From an uncultured Flavobacterium sp. (GTDB lineage Bacteria; Bacteroidota; Bacteroidia; Flavobacteriales; Flavobacteriaceae): a DNA stretch of 22,379 nt. Both the position numbers and the translations under genes were made by a program. How positions within the stretch are numbered: the first letter of the stretch is position 1; each line of letters begins with the position of its first letter. The DNA lies in NCBI RefSeq assembly GCF_946479975.1, contig NZ_CAMLIX010000054.1, positions 1 through 22,379 of the forward strand, given 5' to 3'. Positions 15,509 through 22,379 of the stretch are shown here, piece after piece. Below the pieces are notes generated by a model. That model saw only the letters and a program-made list of their open reading frames with translations. It searched no databases and had not been told where the DNA came from.

Positions 15509-17017
15509 ATGGAAAAAAATACAAAACAAAACACAACTTTCTATGCTTATCAGCAGAAGGATATTGAGACTATTTTTGAGCAGATGGAAAGTGCTTCAAA
15601 CCTAAAACTTTTATATCAACTGCCAACAGGCGGAGGGAAAACTGTAGTGTTCTCAGAAATTGCAAGAAGGTTTATAGAACGTTTTGGCAGAAAAGCGGTT
15701 ATCATGACGCATCGTAAGGAGTTAAGCACGCAGACTTCTACAACATTAAAAAAGATGGGAGTTAAAAACTGCGTAATAAAACCTTCGAGCGGCAATTTTA
15801 AGCCAGGATGTGATTGTTATGTCGCCATGGTAGAAACGCTACGCAACAGAATCAAATCAAAAAAAATCAAGACTCATGATGTAGGACTTTTGATAGTAGA
15901 TGAGGCACATCACAATTCGTTTCGCAAACTGCTGAAAAATTTTAAAAATGCCTTTGTAATTGGAGTTACCGCAACGCCATTCAGTTCTGATATTTCCAAA
16001 CCTATGCACAAGTACTACAAGTCACTGCTGACTGGTCAAAGCATCTCTGATCTGATTGCCGAAGGTTTTCTGGCTAAGCCGAAAGAACATGTTTATGATG
16101 TTGAATTAAATTCGCTAAAAACGGGAATCCATGGTGATTACACTGTCAGCTCATCCAATGAACTATATTGCTCTCCTGCCATGCAGGATTTATTGCTGCA
16201 AGCGTACACAGCAGATTCAAAAGGAAAAAAGACACTTATATTCAATAACGGGATTGCAGCCTCAGAAAAGGTATTGGAAACTTTTAAAGCAGCCGGAATT
16301 CCGATTAAACATCTCGATAATAAAACTTCAGATGAGGAGCGAAAAGAAATCTTGAAATGGTTTAAGAAAACAAAAGATGCCGTTTTGACTTCGGTTTCAA
16401 TATTGACTACAGGTTTTGATGAGCCAACGGTACAGAGTGTAATTTTAAACCGCGCCACAACCTCAATCACGCTTTACCATCAAATGATTGGCCGTGGTGC
16501 GCGTAAGCTTCCTTCTAAAAAGACTTTTTCTATTATCGATCTTGGAAATAACATCCAGCGTTTCGGTTCTTGGGAACAGCCAGTTGACTGGAAGTTTGTT
16601 TTTGAACATCCTGATACCTTTGCCAAACAGCTTCAGTACACAGCAGTTGGCGGTACATCGGTTCAATCGCATGGGTTTTCGGCAGAATTAAGAGCGCAGT
16701 TTCCAAATACTTTGGAAGTGACTTTCGATATTGAACAGCATTATCAGGAGGCTCTTGATATGGATAAAAAACCAAAAACAGTTATACAAGAATCTATTCG
16801 CCAGCAGGCTAAAATGTGCATGGACAATGCGCAGACACTTTCTGAAGCTGTTGCGCTTGCAGAATCTTTACAACCTGAAATTGACTGGCGTGTAAAACAG
16901 TATGTAAAATGTCTGGAAAATGCCAGTAAGAATTACAAGCAGTGGCTGATGGAAGATTATCAAAACCGCTTAAAAGGATTAATTGTAAAATTATATCCAA
17001 AGGTAAAAGCGGCATAA
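15509..17017 (+). CDS. SF2 DEAD/DEAH-box helicase
   Basis: 502 residues with two RecA-like domains. Motif I is PTGGGKT (39-45), motif Ia MTHRKEL (66-72), motif II DEAH (131-134), motif III TAT (154-156), motif V region SILTTGFDEP (297-306) and motif VI QMIGRGAR (325-332). YAYQQKDIE near the N-terminus is a Q-motif-like element. The C-terminal ~130 residues (about 370-502) form a helical extension with no motif I recognise. The overall pattern resembles the RecG/UvrB/restriction-type DEAH ATPases annotated simply as DEAD/DEAH-box helicases in Flavobacteria; the nucleic acid substrate is not evident. It has no nuclease or methylase partner next to it, so a defence role is not supported. Confidence 0.92.
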   Translation: MEKNTKQNTTFYAYQQKDIETIFEQMESASNLKLLYQLPTGGGKTVVFSEIARRFIERFGRKAVIMTHRKELSTQTSTTLKKMGVKNCVIKPSSGNFKPGCDCYVAMVETLRNRIKSKKIKTHDVGLLIVDEAHHNSFRKLLKNFKNAFVIGVTATPFSSDISKPMHKYYKSLLTGQSISDLIAEGFLAKPKEHVYDVELNSLKTGIHGDYTVSSSNELYCSPAMQDLLLQAYTADSKGKKTLIFNNGIAASEKVLETFKAAGIPIKHLDNKTSDEERKEILKWFKKTKDAVLTSVSILTTGFDEPTVQSVILNRATTSITLYHQMIGRGARKLPSKKTFSIIDLGNNIQRFGSWEQPVDWKFVFEHPDTFAKQLQYTAVGGTSVQSHGFSAELRAQFPNTLEVTFDIEQHYQEALDMDKKPKTVIQESIRQQAKMCMDNAQTLSEAVALAESLQPEIDWRVKQYVKCLENASKNYKQWLMEDYQNRLKGLIVKLYPKVKAA

Positions 17018-17069
17018 TAATACATTATAATTATTTTTAAAATCAGCATAAATCTTCTTTCATAATTAT

Positions 17070-17098
17070 TTGCTTTAACGCAAAAGATTGTAAATTTA
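17070..17098 (+). promoter_or_regulatory. Candidate promoter of the small unknown gene
   Basis: TTG (17070-17072), an 18-base spacer and TAAATTTA (17091-17098) match the consensus with only the last base of TAnnTTTG differing. It lies 36 bases before the ATG at 17135, implying a transcript separate from the helicase. Confidence 0.5.
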
Positions 17099-17134
17099 GA
17101 ATTGAAAGAAAATCAATGCTTTAATAACAAAACT

Positions 17135-17437
17135 ATGAACAAACATACAATTATATACAAAACGGGACAGTTGATACTCCCTGAAAAAACAGATCTTCAT
17201 TTTGTTGCTGATCTACTGCATGTCGGTCAGTTGGAATTGGATTATATTGGCAGCGAAGTATTAGGTCAAAATGATCACGCAGAAGAAGTATCTCTTTTAT
17301 TGTTTCACCTTAAAACCGAAGAGGAACTGGATTATAATATGCCAGAATCAGAGCTGACTCATTTCCTTTCGGAGGAACTTAAAAATAGAAATCCAAAAAT
17401 TAGTACAGCTGGTAACGATATAACTGTATATTTGTAA
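17135..17437 (+). CDS. Small protein of unknown function
   Basis: 100 residues from the ATG at 17135; the frame continues upstream to a TTG at 17102, but that start lies too close to the predicted promoter and adds a polar leader. The protein is acidic, has no signal peptide or membrane segment, and shows an alternating pattern: HTIIYKTGQLIL, DLHFVADLLHVGQLELDYIGSE, EEVSLLLFHLKTEEELDY, then an Asn/Lys-rich end and DITVYL. I recognise no family. It lies between the helicase and a receiver protein on the same strand, with its own promoter. Confidence 0.7.
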   Translation: MNKHTIIYKTGQLILPEKTDLHFVADLLHVGQLELDYIGSEVLGQNDHAEEVSLLLFHLKTEEELDYNMPESELTHFLSEELKNRNPKISTAGNDITVYL

Positions 17438-17534
17438 AATCAAGAATAAATGCAGCATTATATCTCTTTATCTGAAAGTATAAAGCGATTGAAATGAAAC
17501 AAAATAAGTACCTGCCAAAAAAATAAATTTAATT

Positions 17535-17915
17535 ATGTCCTATAAAAACATTCTACTAATTGATGATGACAGCGACGACACGCTAATATTTGTTGAAGCG
17601 GTAAATACTGTAAATAAAGAGGTAGTTTGCCGTACTGCACTAAATCCATCTAAGGCATTGGACGAATTAGAGATCTCAGAAAATCTGCCTGATATCATTT
17701 TTTTAGATTATAATATGCCAACAGTAAACGGATTGGAGTTTATAAAACGTATGCAGCAAATCGAACGCTTGAAAAACATTGAGGTAATTATCATGTCAAC
17801 TCCTCCTGATGAAGTGATGGTGCCGTGGCTGGATAGAAACAATACTTCAGTTCGATATATTTCTAAGCCTTCTACAATGCATGAACTTGAGGAAATTCTT
17901 GGGCAGCTGCTTTAA
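17535..17915 (+). CDS. Receiver-only response regulator (Rcp/CheY-like)
   Basis: 126 residues, just one REC domain. The acidic pocket is Asp10-Asp11-Asp12 in LIDDDSDD, the phosphorylation site Asp58 in IIFLDYNMP, the switch residues Ser88/Thr89 in IIMSTPP, and Lys111 in ISKPS. It has no output domain and resembles the receiver protein at 13883, especially in the DDxxDD...FxEA opening, so the two are probably paralogues. A short hairpin with CTTTAT/ATAAAG arms lies upstream, near 17466-17485. The nearest kinase gene is at 20016; partnership with it is an inference from proximity. Confidence 0.93.
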   Translation: MSYKNILLIDDDSDDTLIFVEAVNTVNKEVVCRTALNPSKALDELEISENLPDIIFLDYNMPTVNGLEFIKRMQQIERLKNIEVIIMSTPPDEVMVPWLDRNNTSVRYISKPSTMHELEEILGQLL

Positions 17916-18223
17916 CGTAAACGATACTGTCGCGATATGAACTTTAGATTCTGTTCATATTTTCAAATAAGCAATAAATAAGAGAAGAGTGAGCAAAAAC
18001 AGTAAAATGATTTTAGCCATTTAATATTTTTATTTGATCAATAGTAGAGAATTTTCAATAAGCCAATTTTACAATTGGATGCGAAATAAGCGGCTGAAGA
18101 ATCAGCATTATAGTATTAAGTTTTGGCTAATAATCCAGCGGCTACACAGTATAGCATACTGTTTTACCGCTGGATTGTTAAGGTCTATTTTTAGTACTTA
18201 ATCTCAGTTTTGAACTATAAGAT
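17916..18223. other. Intergenic interval with two hairpins
   Basis: 308 bases between convergent genes, with no ORF of note. It contains CCAATT-TTAC-AATTGG (18063-18078), a perfect 6-bp hairpin, and the long nested hairpin at 18128-18180. No T-run terminator was seen. Confidence 0.6.
18128..18180. repeat. Long nested hairpin between convergent genes
   Basis: The outer stem is 14 bp with one T-G pair (18128-18141 with 18167-18180, core AATCCAGCGG/CCGCTGGATT). After a 4x4 internal loop comes a 7-bp perfect inner stem, ACAGTAT (18146-18152) with ATACTGT (18156-18162), closing on AGC. There is no T-tract on either side, so it is not a standard terminator. It may be an RNA structure, a factor-assisted bidirectional terminator or a dispersed palindromic element. 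Confidence 0.6.
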
Positions 18224-18874
18224 TTAAGGATTGTTTTTAAGCCACTCTAATCGTCTTTGATCAGGAAGATGTGTAATTTTAAAATCTTCAAAAACCGCTG
18301 TAAAGCCTTTTCCATCTGGACTCGCCGCCATCATACCAACTTGAACGGTTTTAAATTCAGGAAAATAAACAGTATTGGTCATCGTATAATTTGTTCCGTC
18401 GGTGGAGTAAAAAATTTCCAAAGCATCAAGTCTTCTTACGGCTTTCATCCAGATGTTTTTTGGTTTATCTTTTAGTCCAACCACACTCCACGAACTTTTA
18501 TCAATGGTATGCACCGTACTGATGTTGTAGATTCCATCTACATATTCTACACCTGTTTTTACATAATTATTTTCATCGATTCTCAGCATCAAACATACTT
18601 GATCGAATCTGGTTTTATAAATACCGCTCATTTTAACGGTAACTTCAAATTCACCACTTCTTTGAGTATAAAGAAAAGGACCATCATAAACTGTAAACCC
18701 GTAATGACTCTTGTTCCAGTAATCAGATTGTGCAGTTACCTGCATGCTAAGTTTGTTGTCTTTTATTTCCCATTCAGCTGGTTCATTCAGCCATTGCATG
18801 CTCTGCAGTTTCTGGGCATCAGCATTATAAGTTGCCAGGCAGGCCAGAATTAAAACTAATCGAATTCTGTTCAT
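18224..18874 (-). CDS. Secreted DUF1349 protein
   Basis: 216 residues with a signal peptide (about 1-20, ending ADAQ) and a single concanavalin-like beta-sandwich of the DUF1349 family (YesU-like). Recognisable segments are WLNEPAEWEIKDNKLSM, SDYWNKSHYGF, GEFEVTVKMSGIYKTRFDQVCLMLRIDENNYVKTGVEYVDG, and QVGMMAASPDGKGFTAVFEDFKI. Structures of this family resemble carbohydrate-binding or laminarinase-like folds, but no activity is established. It is probably periplasmic or secreted. It is divergent from the LuxR-type gene, with a long dyad between them, so control by that regulator is likely. No glycoside hydrolase is adjacent. Confidence 0.88.
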   Translation of the reverse strand: MNRIRLVLILACLATYNADAQKLQSMQWLNEPAEWEIKDNKLSMQVTAQSDYWNKSHYGFTVYDGPFLYTQRSGEFEVTVKMSGIYKTRFDQVCLMLRIDENNYVKTGVEYVDGIYNISTVHTIDKSSWSVVGLKDKPKNIWMKAVRRLDALEIFYSTDGTNYTMTNTVYFPEFKTVQVGMMAASPDGKGFTAVFEDFKITHLPDQRRLEWLKNNP

Positions 18875-18904
18875 TGTCTTTTTATTTTAAATTGTTATAT
18901 TGTG

Positions 18905-18935
18905 CAAAGTACGCAATTTGATGCTTTTTGGACAA
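18905..18935 (-). promoter_or_regulatory. Candidate promoter of the DUF1349 gene
   Basis: On the - strand, TTG (18935-18933) is followed after 21 bases by TACTTTG (18911-18905), one base shorter than TAnnTTTG. Its -33 part lies inside the dyad at 18930-18959, so a protein bound there should affect this promoter. Confidence 0.4.
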
Positions 18936-18959
18936 TAGTTATATATAACCATATTGACC
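18930..18959. promoter_or_regulatory. Dyad operator between DUF1349 and LuxR-type genes
   Basis: A perfect 12-bp palindrome, GTTATATATAAC (18938-18949), is flanked by GGACAATA on the left and TATTGACC on the right. The flanks are inverted copies with one mismatch, offset by two extra bases (CA). The site spans 30 bases, lies about 60 bases before the LuxR-type ATG, and overlaps the -33 region of the DUF1349 promoter. It is a strong candidate for a dimeric regulator site. Confidence 0.6.
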
Positions 18960-19020
18960 AGAGGTAACGAGCCTGTAATGTTTTATTTTATTAAATACGG
19001 ATAGAGCCGCAATACGTTTT

Positions 19021-19788
19021 ATGAATCCAATAGCAAATTTAGAAGATCATTTTTTTTCAGAATCTGTTGATAGTCCACAGCAGCGAGATGAGGCTTTACA
19101 ACAAGCTATTTCCTTGATGGAATCTTATGTAAAAGTAGAACATTCCGTAGCTGTGTTATCTGATCTGGCAGCAAAGAAAAGTTACATCTTTGCCGGCAAT
19201 TTTGGTGCTTTTTTTAAAATGGATGTTCAGGGTTATCTCACTATTGATTCTATCTGGGAGGAGGATATTTACAGCCGAATTCATAAAGATGATCTTTTTC
19301 AAAGGCATCTTTTGGAACTAGAGTTTTTTAATTTATTAAAGACTTTACCGCCAGAAGAAAGATTAAATTATAGTACCAGATGTACGATCAGGGCTCTGAA
19401 TTCGGAAAATGAATATCAGCCCATCCTGCATCGTAGTTTTTATTTAAAGAACAGCTCAAAGGATGGCTTGTGGCTTGCGGTCTGCCTGTACAATTATTCA
19501 TTTGAAAAAACAGAAGGCATCAACAATATTGACGGCAGGATCGTAGATATAAAAAGAGGATCATGGTTTTATGCCGATAGCTATAATAACTGTTTAGGTT
19601 TATTGACTGTTCGTGAAATAGAAATTCTAAAGCTAATTTCTCAAGGACTTCTCAGTAAAGAAATCGCTGCAAGGCTACACATCAGTATCAATACAGTACA
19701 CAGGCACAGGCAAAATATATTTGAAAAACTCAATGTTACAAATGCTATTGAAGCAGTGCGAACGGCAGAGGGATTACATTTGTTGTGA
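19021..19788 (+). CDS. LuxR-type transcriptional regulator with PAS-like N-terminus
   Basis: 255 residues. The C-terminus (about 195-252) is a LuxR/FixJ-type helix-turn-helix: LTVREIEIL (195-203), then SKEIAARLHISINTVHRHR (212-230). The N-terminal ~180 residues have no receiver domain; GYLTIDSIWEEDIYSRIHKDD resembles the PAS-like segment seen in Bacteroidota regulators of this size, followed by a strand-rich part (RSFYLKNSSKDGLWLAVCLYNY). It probably senses a small ligand or partner and binds DNA as a dimer. It is divergent from the DUF1349 gene across 146 bases with a dyad site, so it likely controls that gene and itself. No well-formed promoter was found directly upstream. Confidence 0.88.
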   Translation: MNPIANLEDHFFSESVDSPQQRDEALQQAISLMESYVKVEHSVAVLSDLAAKKSYIFAGNFGAFFKMDVQGYLTIDSIWEEDIYSRIHKDDLFQRHLLELEFFNLLKTLPPEERLNYSTRCTIRALNSENEYQPILHRSFYLKNSSKDGLWLAVCLYNYSFEKTEGINNIDGRIVDIKRGSWFYADSYNNCLGLLTVREIEILKLISQGLLSKEIAARLHISINTVHRHRQNIFEKLNVTNAIEAVRTAEGLHLL

Positions 19789-20015
19789 AGTATTACAGCT
19801 CTGGAGCAGATCACTTAAAATGGCAGGCATTTTACTCTTTTAAGATTTTGTCATCTACGACTTACACAAGGTAATATTGACCCCATTTAGCATTATAAGT
19901 TAATTGGTAATTGATATTCTCTTAAAGTGTGCTACATATGAATTTTGTTGTTTTGCAATCTTTTAGGATTAAATAGGTTATAAAAGACTTTTTAAATTAA
20001 ACAGTAGTAGGATAT

Positions 20016-21098
20016 ATGATATACGGTTATAATGGGGCACAGATAAGCAGAAAAGAACTTTTAAAACTTATTGAATTTCTTCCATATCCAATTTTAATAT
20101 GGGAAATGGCTGACGAAAAAGAAGATGGTTTATTCTTCAATTCCAAGTTTGTCAGTCAGATTGGTTATAATCTTGAAGATGCACCAACGCGGCAAGAACT
20201 TCTTAGGCTGCTTTATCCTGAAGAACTTTATCGAACTAAAGTCTTACAAATGTGGAGAGAACAGCTTGAATTGTCCAAACAGACAGATGAGGTTGGTATA
20301 AAATTAAAAGTACAGCTAACCTGCAAGACAGGTCATAAAAAATGGTTTGAAATTAAGGTTTCTGTTATTGATCATCTTTATATTGCTGCTTATGTAGATA
20401 TTGATTCAGATGTAATCATGCAGGAGAAACTGACAGAAATCAACGCAAACAAAGATCGTATGCTTTCTATTTTAGGGCATGATCTGCGAAGCCCGATTGC
20501 AAATCTGGTTTCTATATCCTCTATGGCACAAGACGCTGTTATTTCTCAACCCGAATTTGTATCGATGTTGCAATTTATCCGAGAAGAATCTATGGAAGTT
20601 CTAGAATTGCTCGACGCTACCTTTGACTGGGCCAGATTCAATTTTAACAGCATGCGTCCTCGTCTGGTTCCAATAGATTTTAATACCCTGATAAACGGGG
20701 TTCTTAAAATGGCTAAACGTTCTTATGAATCCAAAAATATTACTGTAAGTGTCAATGTACTCGATTTGGGAAATATTGAAAGTGATTTTGAGATTCTGAC
20801 CATTGTGCTGCGAAACATAATTTCAAATGCCGTAAAGTTTACGCCAAAAAATGGTCTAATAACCATCACAGCCGATGCATCAAAACTTATAATTCGTGAT
20901 AACGGAGTAGGAATGAATGCTCAAAAATTACAGGAAATAGGTTCAGAAAGTATTTTCTCGGTAAGAGGAACCGAAAATGAAAAAGGAAATGGTATTGGGC
21001 TTAAACTGGTGTCAGATTTAATTGAAAAAATTAATTGTACTCTAGCTATTGAAAGCACTATTGAAAAAGGAACAACAGTTACTATATGGTTTAAATAA
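20016..21098 (+). CDS. PAS-like sensor histidine kinase, soluble
   Basis: 360 residues, no membrane segments. The N-terminal ~135 residues form a PAS-like sensor (FLPYPILIWEMADE...FFNSKFVSQIGY, then KKWFEIKVSVIDHLYIAAYVDID), followed by a linker helix. The DHp domain contains the phospho-acceptor His155 in MLSILGHDLRSP. The ATPase domain has the N box RNIISNAVKFTP (Asn271), G1 box DNGVGM (295-300) and G2 box GNGIGLKL (324-331), ending TVTIWFK. An AGGA about 7 bases before the ATG could aid initiation. No response regulator is adjacent; the receiver-only proteins at 13883 and 17535 are the nearest candidates. Likely a cytoplasmic sensor. Confidence 0.93.
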   Translation: MIYGYNGAQISRKELLKLIEFLPYPILIWEMADEKEDGLFFNSKFVSQIGYNLEDAPTRQELLRLLYPEELYRTKVLQMWREQLELSKQTDEVGIKLKVQLTCKTGHKKWFEIKVSVIDHLYIAAYVDIDSDVIMQEKLTEINANKDRMLSILGHDLRSPIANLVSISSMAQDAVISQPEFVSMLQFIREESMEVLELLDATFDWARFNFNSMRPRLVPIDFNTLINGVLKMAKRSYESKNITVSVNVLDLGNIESDFEILTIVLRNIISNAVKFTPKNGLITITADASKLIIRDNGVGMNAQKLQEIGSESIFSVRGTENEKGNGIGLKLVSDLIEKINCTLAIESTIEKGTTVTIWFK

Positions 21099-21289
21099 AA
21101 GGTTTAGTCCACCACCTTTACAGGTAACTGATAAGCTTATGATTTCAAAATATGCAGATACTACTACTGTTTGTTTTGCATTCTGGTATTACGGCAAAAA
21201 AAATATTGTATTATTCTTTAAAATTAGGTAAGGACAAAAAATTAATCAAGATGGTATATGTCATTAATTATTAATTTCAATGCTTGCGG

Positions 21290-21808
21290 TTAAGGAAAAG
21301 AAAATGTCAAGAAATCATGTTTTAATAAATGTAAAAAGAAATGACCTCTTTCGGGATGCGCAATAATTATTTTATAGTTTCTAATCTTTAGTTAAAAAAG
21401 CATTTCATACAAATTAAACAGAACCGTGAATAGCGGAAATTCAACTAATACAAAATCAGCAGCGATACAAAGCAGCCTTTCTTCTTTGATTCTTTCCATC
21501 AAAGAAGCATCCAGCATATATTCGCTGGCGTAATTTTTAAGAAAGCTTTTAGCAACATCATTTTCTATAGAAGTTTCAAACGCCTTTTTTATAATCTCCG
21601 AAGTGTTATTCCATTTTGTGATGTATGTATGAGGAGTAGCAATAGTTTTATAAATGTTTAACGCTTTCATTGCCACAATAAGTGATTCGGTTTCCTCAAT
21701 TGTCTTAGCTCCATCATCTATTCCTGGCAATAAATGATTATGAATGTCAATATATTTTTCAGGAAGCACATCCTTTAAATAATGTTTTGTCTTTAAGAAT
21801 GCAAACAT
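21290..21808 (-). pseudogene. CpsB/CapC-type tyrosine-protein phosphatase, broken by a stop codon
   Basis: PHP-domain tyrosine phosphatases of this family are about 245-255 residues long and act on the tyrosine kinases of capsule and exopolysaccharide export. Here 138 residues are read from the ATG at 21808: DIHNHLLPGIDDGAKTIEE (metal-binding His pair and Asp pair), TIATPH, ASEYMLD and FVLVEFPLF. A TAA at 21392-21394 then interrupts the same frame. Translation of that frame beyond the stop continues LKIRNYKIIIAHPERGHFF, containing the conserved HPER metal-binding motif, before homology fades and a second stop occurs at 21290-21292. The last third of the family sequence is missing. One base change (for example GAA, CAA or AAA to TAA) explains the first stop. 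A -7-like TAACTTTG (21832-21825, - strand) precedes it. Confidence 0.82.
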
Positions 21809-22286
21809 GGTATAATTTTGAATTCAAAGTTACTTATCAGTCAGCCGCTTTCATAATTCCAAAAGTATCAATTCGAATCAATAAGTGAAAAAATGTCCTT
21901 TAAAGTTTTATTATTCGTTTTCAAATTATGAAACAGCTGTTGGAGATTTGATTTTACGAAGAAGAAATAATTGCTTATAATCAAATCGTATATCTTTTAA
22001 AAGGCAAGTTTAGGTTTAAAAGTTTCATCCTTTGATTTTTTGGTTTGAAATAATGATTAACACTTTTGAAAATGCATTATGAAAGTATTATTTGATTGAG
22101 GATTTAATAAAAAACTCGTTGTTTAAAGGGTGAAAAAAGAGTAATTAATGGTTATGTAAGAAAAAACTTTTAGATTGATAAAAAAATTTGACATCTAAAT
22201 TTTTTGTTATCAGAAGGTTAGGAAAAAAGTTCTAAAAAATATTTAAAAAACTCTTTCATAATGCTAGGATATCTAAATAAAGGTTC
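21809..22286. other. Gene-free AT-rich interval before the putative rRNA promoter
   Basis: No coding region was found. The start holds TAACTTTG on the - strand (21832-21825), an exact TAnnTTTG match for the broken phosphatase gene. Near the end a long A/T hairpin (22177-22211) and A- and T-tracts precede the stable-RNA promoter and may bend DNA or act as UP-like elements. Confidence 0.6.
22177..22211. repeat. A/T hairpin upstream of the stable-RNA promoter
   Basis: The left arm GATAAAAAAATTT (22177-22189) pairs with AAATTTTTTGTTATC (22197-22211) over 13 bp with a 2-base bulge and the 7-base loop GACATCT. It lies about 75 bases before the TACCTTTG element. Confidence 0.5.
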
Positions 22287-22379
22287 TACCTTTGCACCCG
22301 CTTTGCAACACAAGCGAAACACATAAAAAGAAATACACGTTCGTAGACATATTGAATTGACAGCCGTTCTGATGAAAAT
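22287..22379 (+). promoter_or_regulatory. Putative rRNA-operon promoter and leader (runs off the window)
   Basis: TACCTTTG at 22287-22294 is an exact TAnnTTTG match followed by CACCCGC and a small hairpin (CGCTT/AAGCG, 22299-22303 with 22312-22316). The downstream ATATTGAATTGACAGCCGTT resembles, from memory, the leader just before 16S rRNA genes in Flavobacteria. The 16S gene itself is not in the window. No TTG is found at the usual -33 spacing; the region upstream is rich in A- and T-tracts. Confidence 0.55.

Noticed and set aside
15509..17017. Helicase as part of an anti-phage or restriction system
   Set aside because: No nuclease, methylase or other defence gene is next to it; neighbours are a small unknown protein and a receiver protein.
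13883..17915. Receiver-only proteins as chemotaxis CheY
   Set aside because: No CheA, CheW or receptor genes are present and the DDxxDD opening is closer to Rcp-type receivers.
21114..21119. Possible terminator after the kinase gene (AAAGGT 21098-21103 with ACCTTT 21114-21119)
   Set aside because: It has only a 6-bp stem with no T-tract after it; too weak to list as a feature.
21049..21231. 60-residue frame overlapping the kinase gene end
   Set aside because: It starts inside the kinase ATPase domain in another frame, has no promoter or ribosome site, and its low-complexity end looks non-coding.
1..22379. CRISPR array, insertion sequence, tRNA or phage genes
   Set aside because: No evenly spaced direct repeats, transposase or integrase motifs, cloverleaf sequences or phage structural proteins were recognised on either strand.

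Overview
The window looks like a chromosomal segment of a Bacteroidota bacterium, most likely Flavobacterium or a close relative. The reasons are AT-rich DNA, genes with poor Shine-Dalgarno sites, several promoters of the Bacteroidota form TTG-(about 20)-TAnnTTTG, signal peptides ending in SQ/AQ, and a gene content rich in glycoside hydrolases. The last ~95 bases look like the promoter and leader of a stable-RNA (probably rRNA) operon.

Region 1 (1-8180, + strand) is a carbohydrate-utilisation block: the 3' part of a GH92 alpha-mannosidase, a GH97 enzyme of the retaining (alpha-galactosidase-like) type, a sugar/H+ symporter of the MFS, a GH76 alpha-1,6-mannanase-like protein, an exported aldose 1-epimerase and a DUF1080 (3-keto-glycoside hydrolase-like) protein. 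Together they suggest stepwise breakdown of an alpha-mannan carrying alpha-galactose, followed by mutarotation and uptake of the monosaccharide. No SusC/SusD pair is visible; it may lie upstream of the window. A nested palindromic element sits between GH92 and GH97.

Region 2 (8363-11240): a secreted serine-beta-lactamase-fold hydrolase with an altered second catalytic motif; a bidirectional terminator; and a short-chain dehydrogenase followed by an NTF2/SnoaL-like protein, divergent from an HxlR-type regulator that probably controls them. A 647-base gap follows with a dispersed-type inverted repeat.

Region 3 (11888-13630): a lone secreted GH29 alpha-L-fucosidase with a strong terminator.

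Region 4 (13883-21098): signalling and housekeeping genes. It holds two receiver-only response regulators, a lipoprotein with a well-formed promoter, an SF2 DEAH helicase behind a structured leader, a small unknown protein, a secreted DUF1349 protein divergent from a LuxR-type regulator (a long dyad lies between them), and a PAS-like sensor histidine kinase. The receiver proteins, kinase and LuxR regulator are dispersed but close enough to form a signalling network.

Region 5 (21290-22379): a CpsB/CapC-type tyrosine phosphatase gene broken by an in-frame stop codon, with its HPER motif still readable downstream, then about 570 gene-free bases leading into the putative rRNA promoter. Nothing resembling a CRISPR array, insertion sequence, tRNA or phage was seen.
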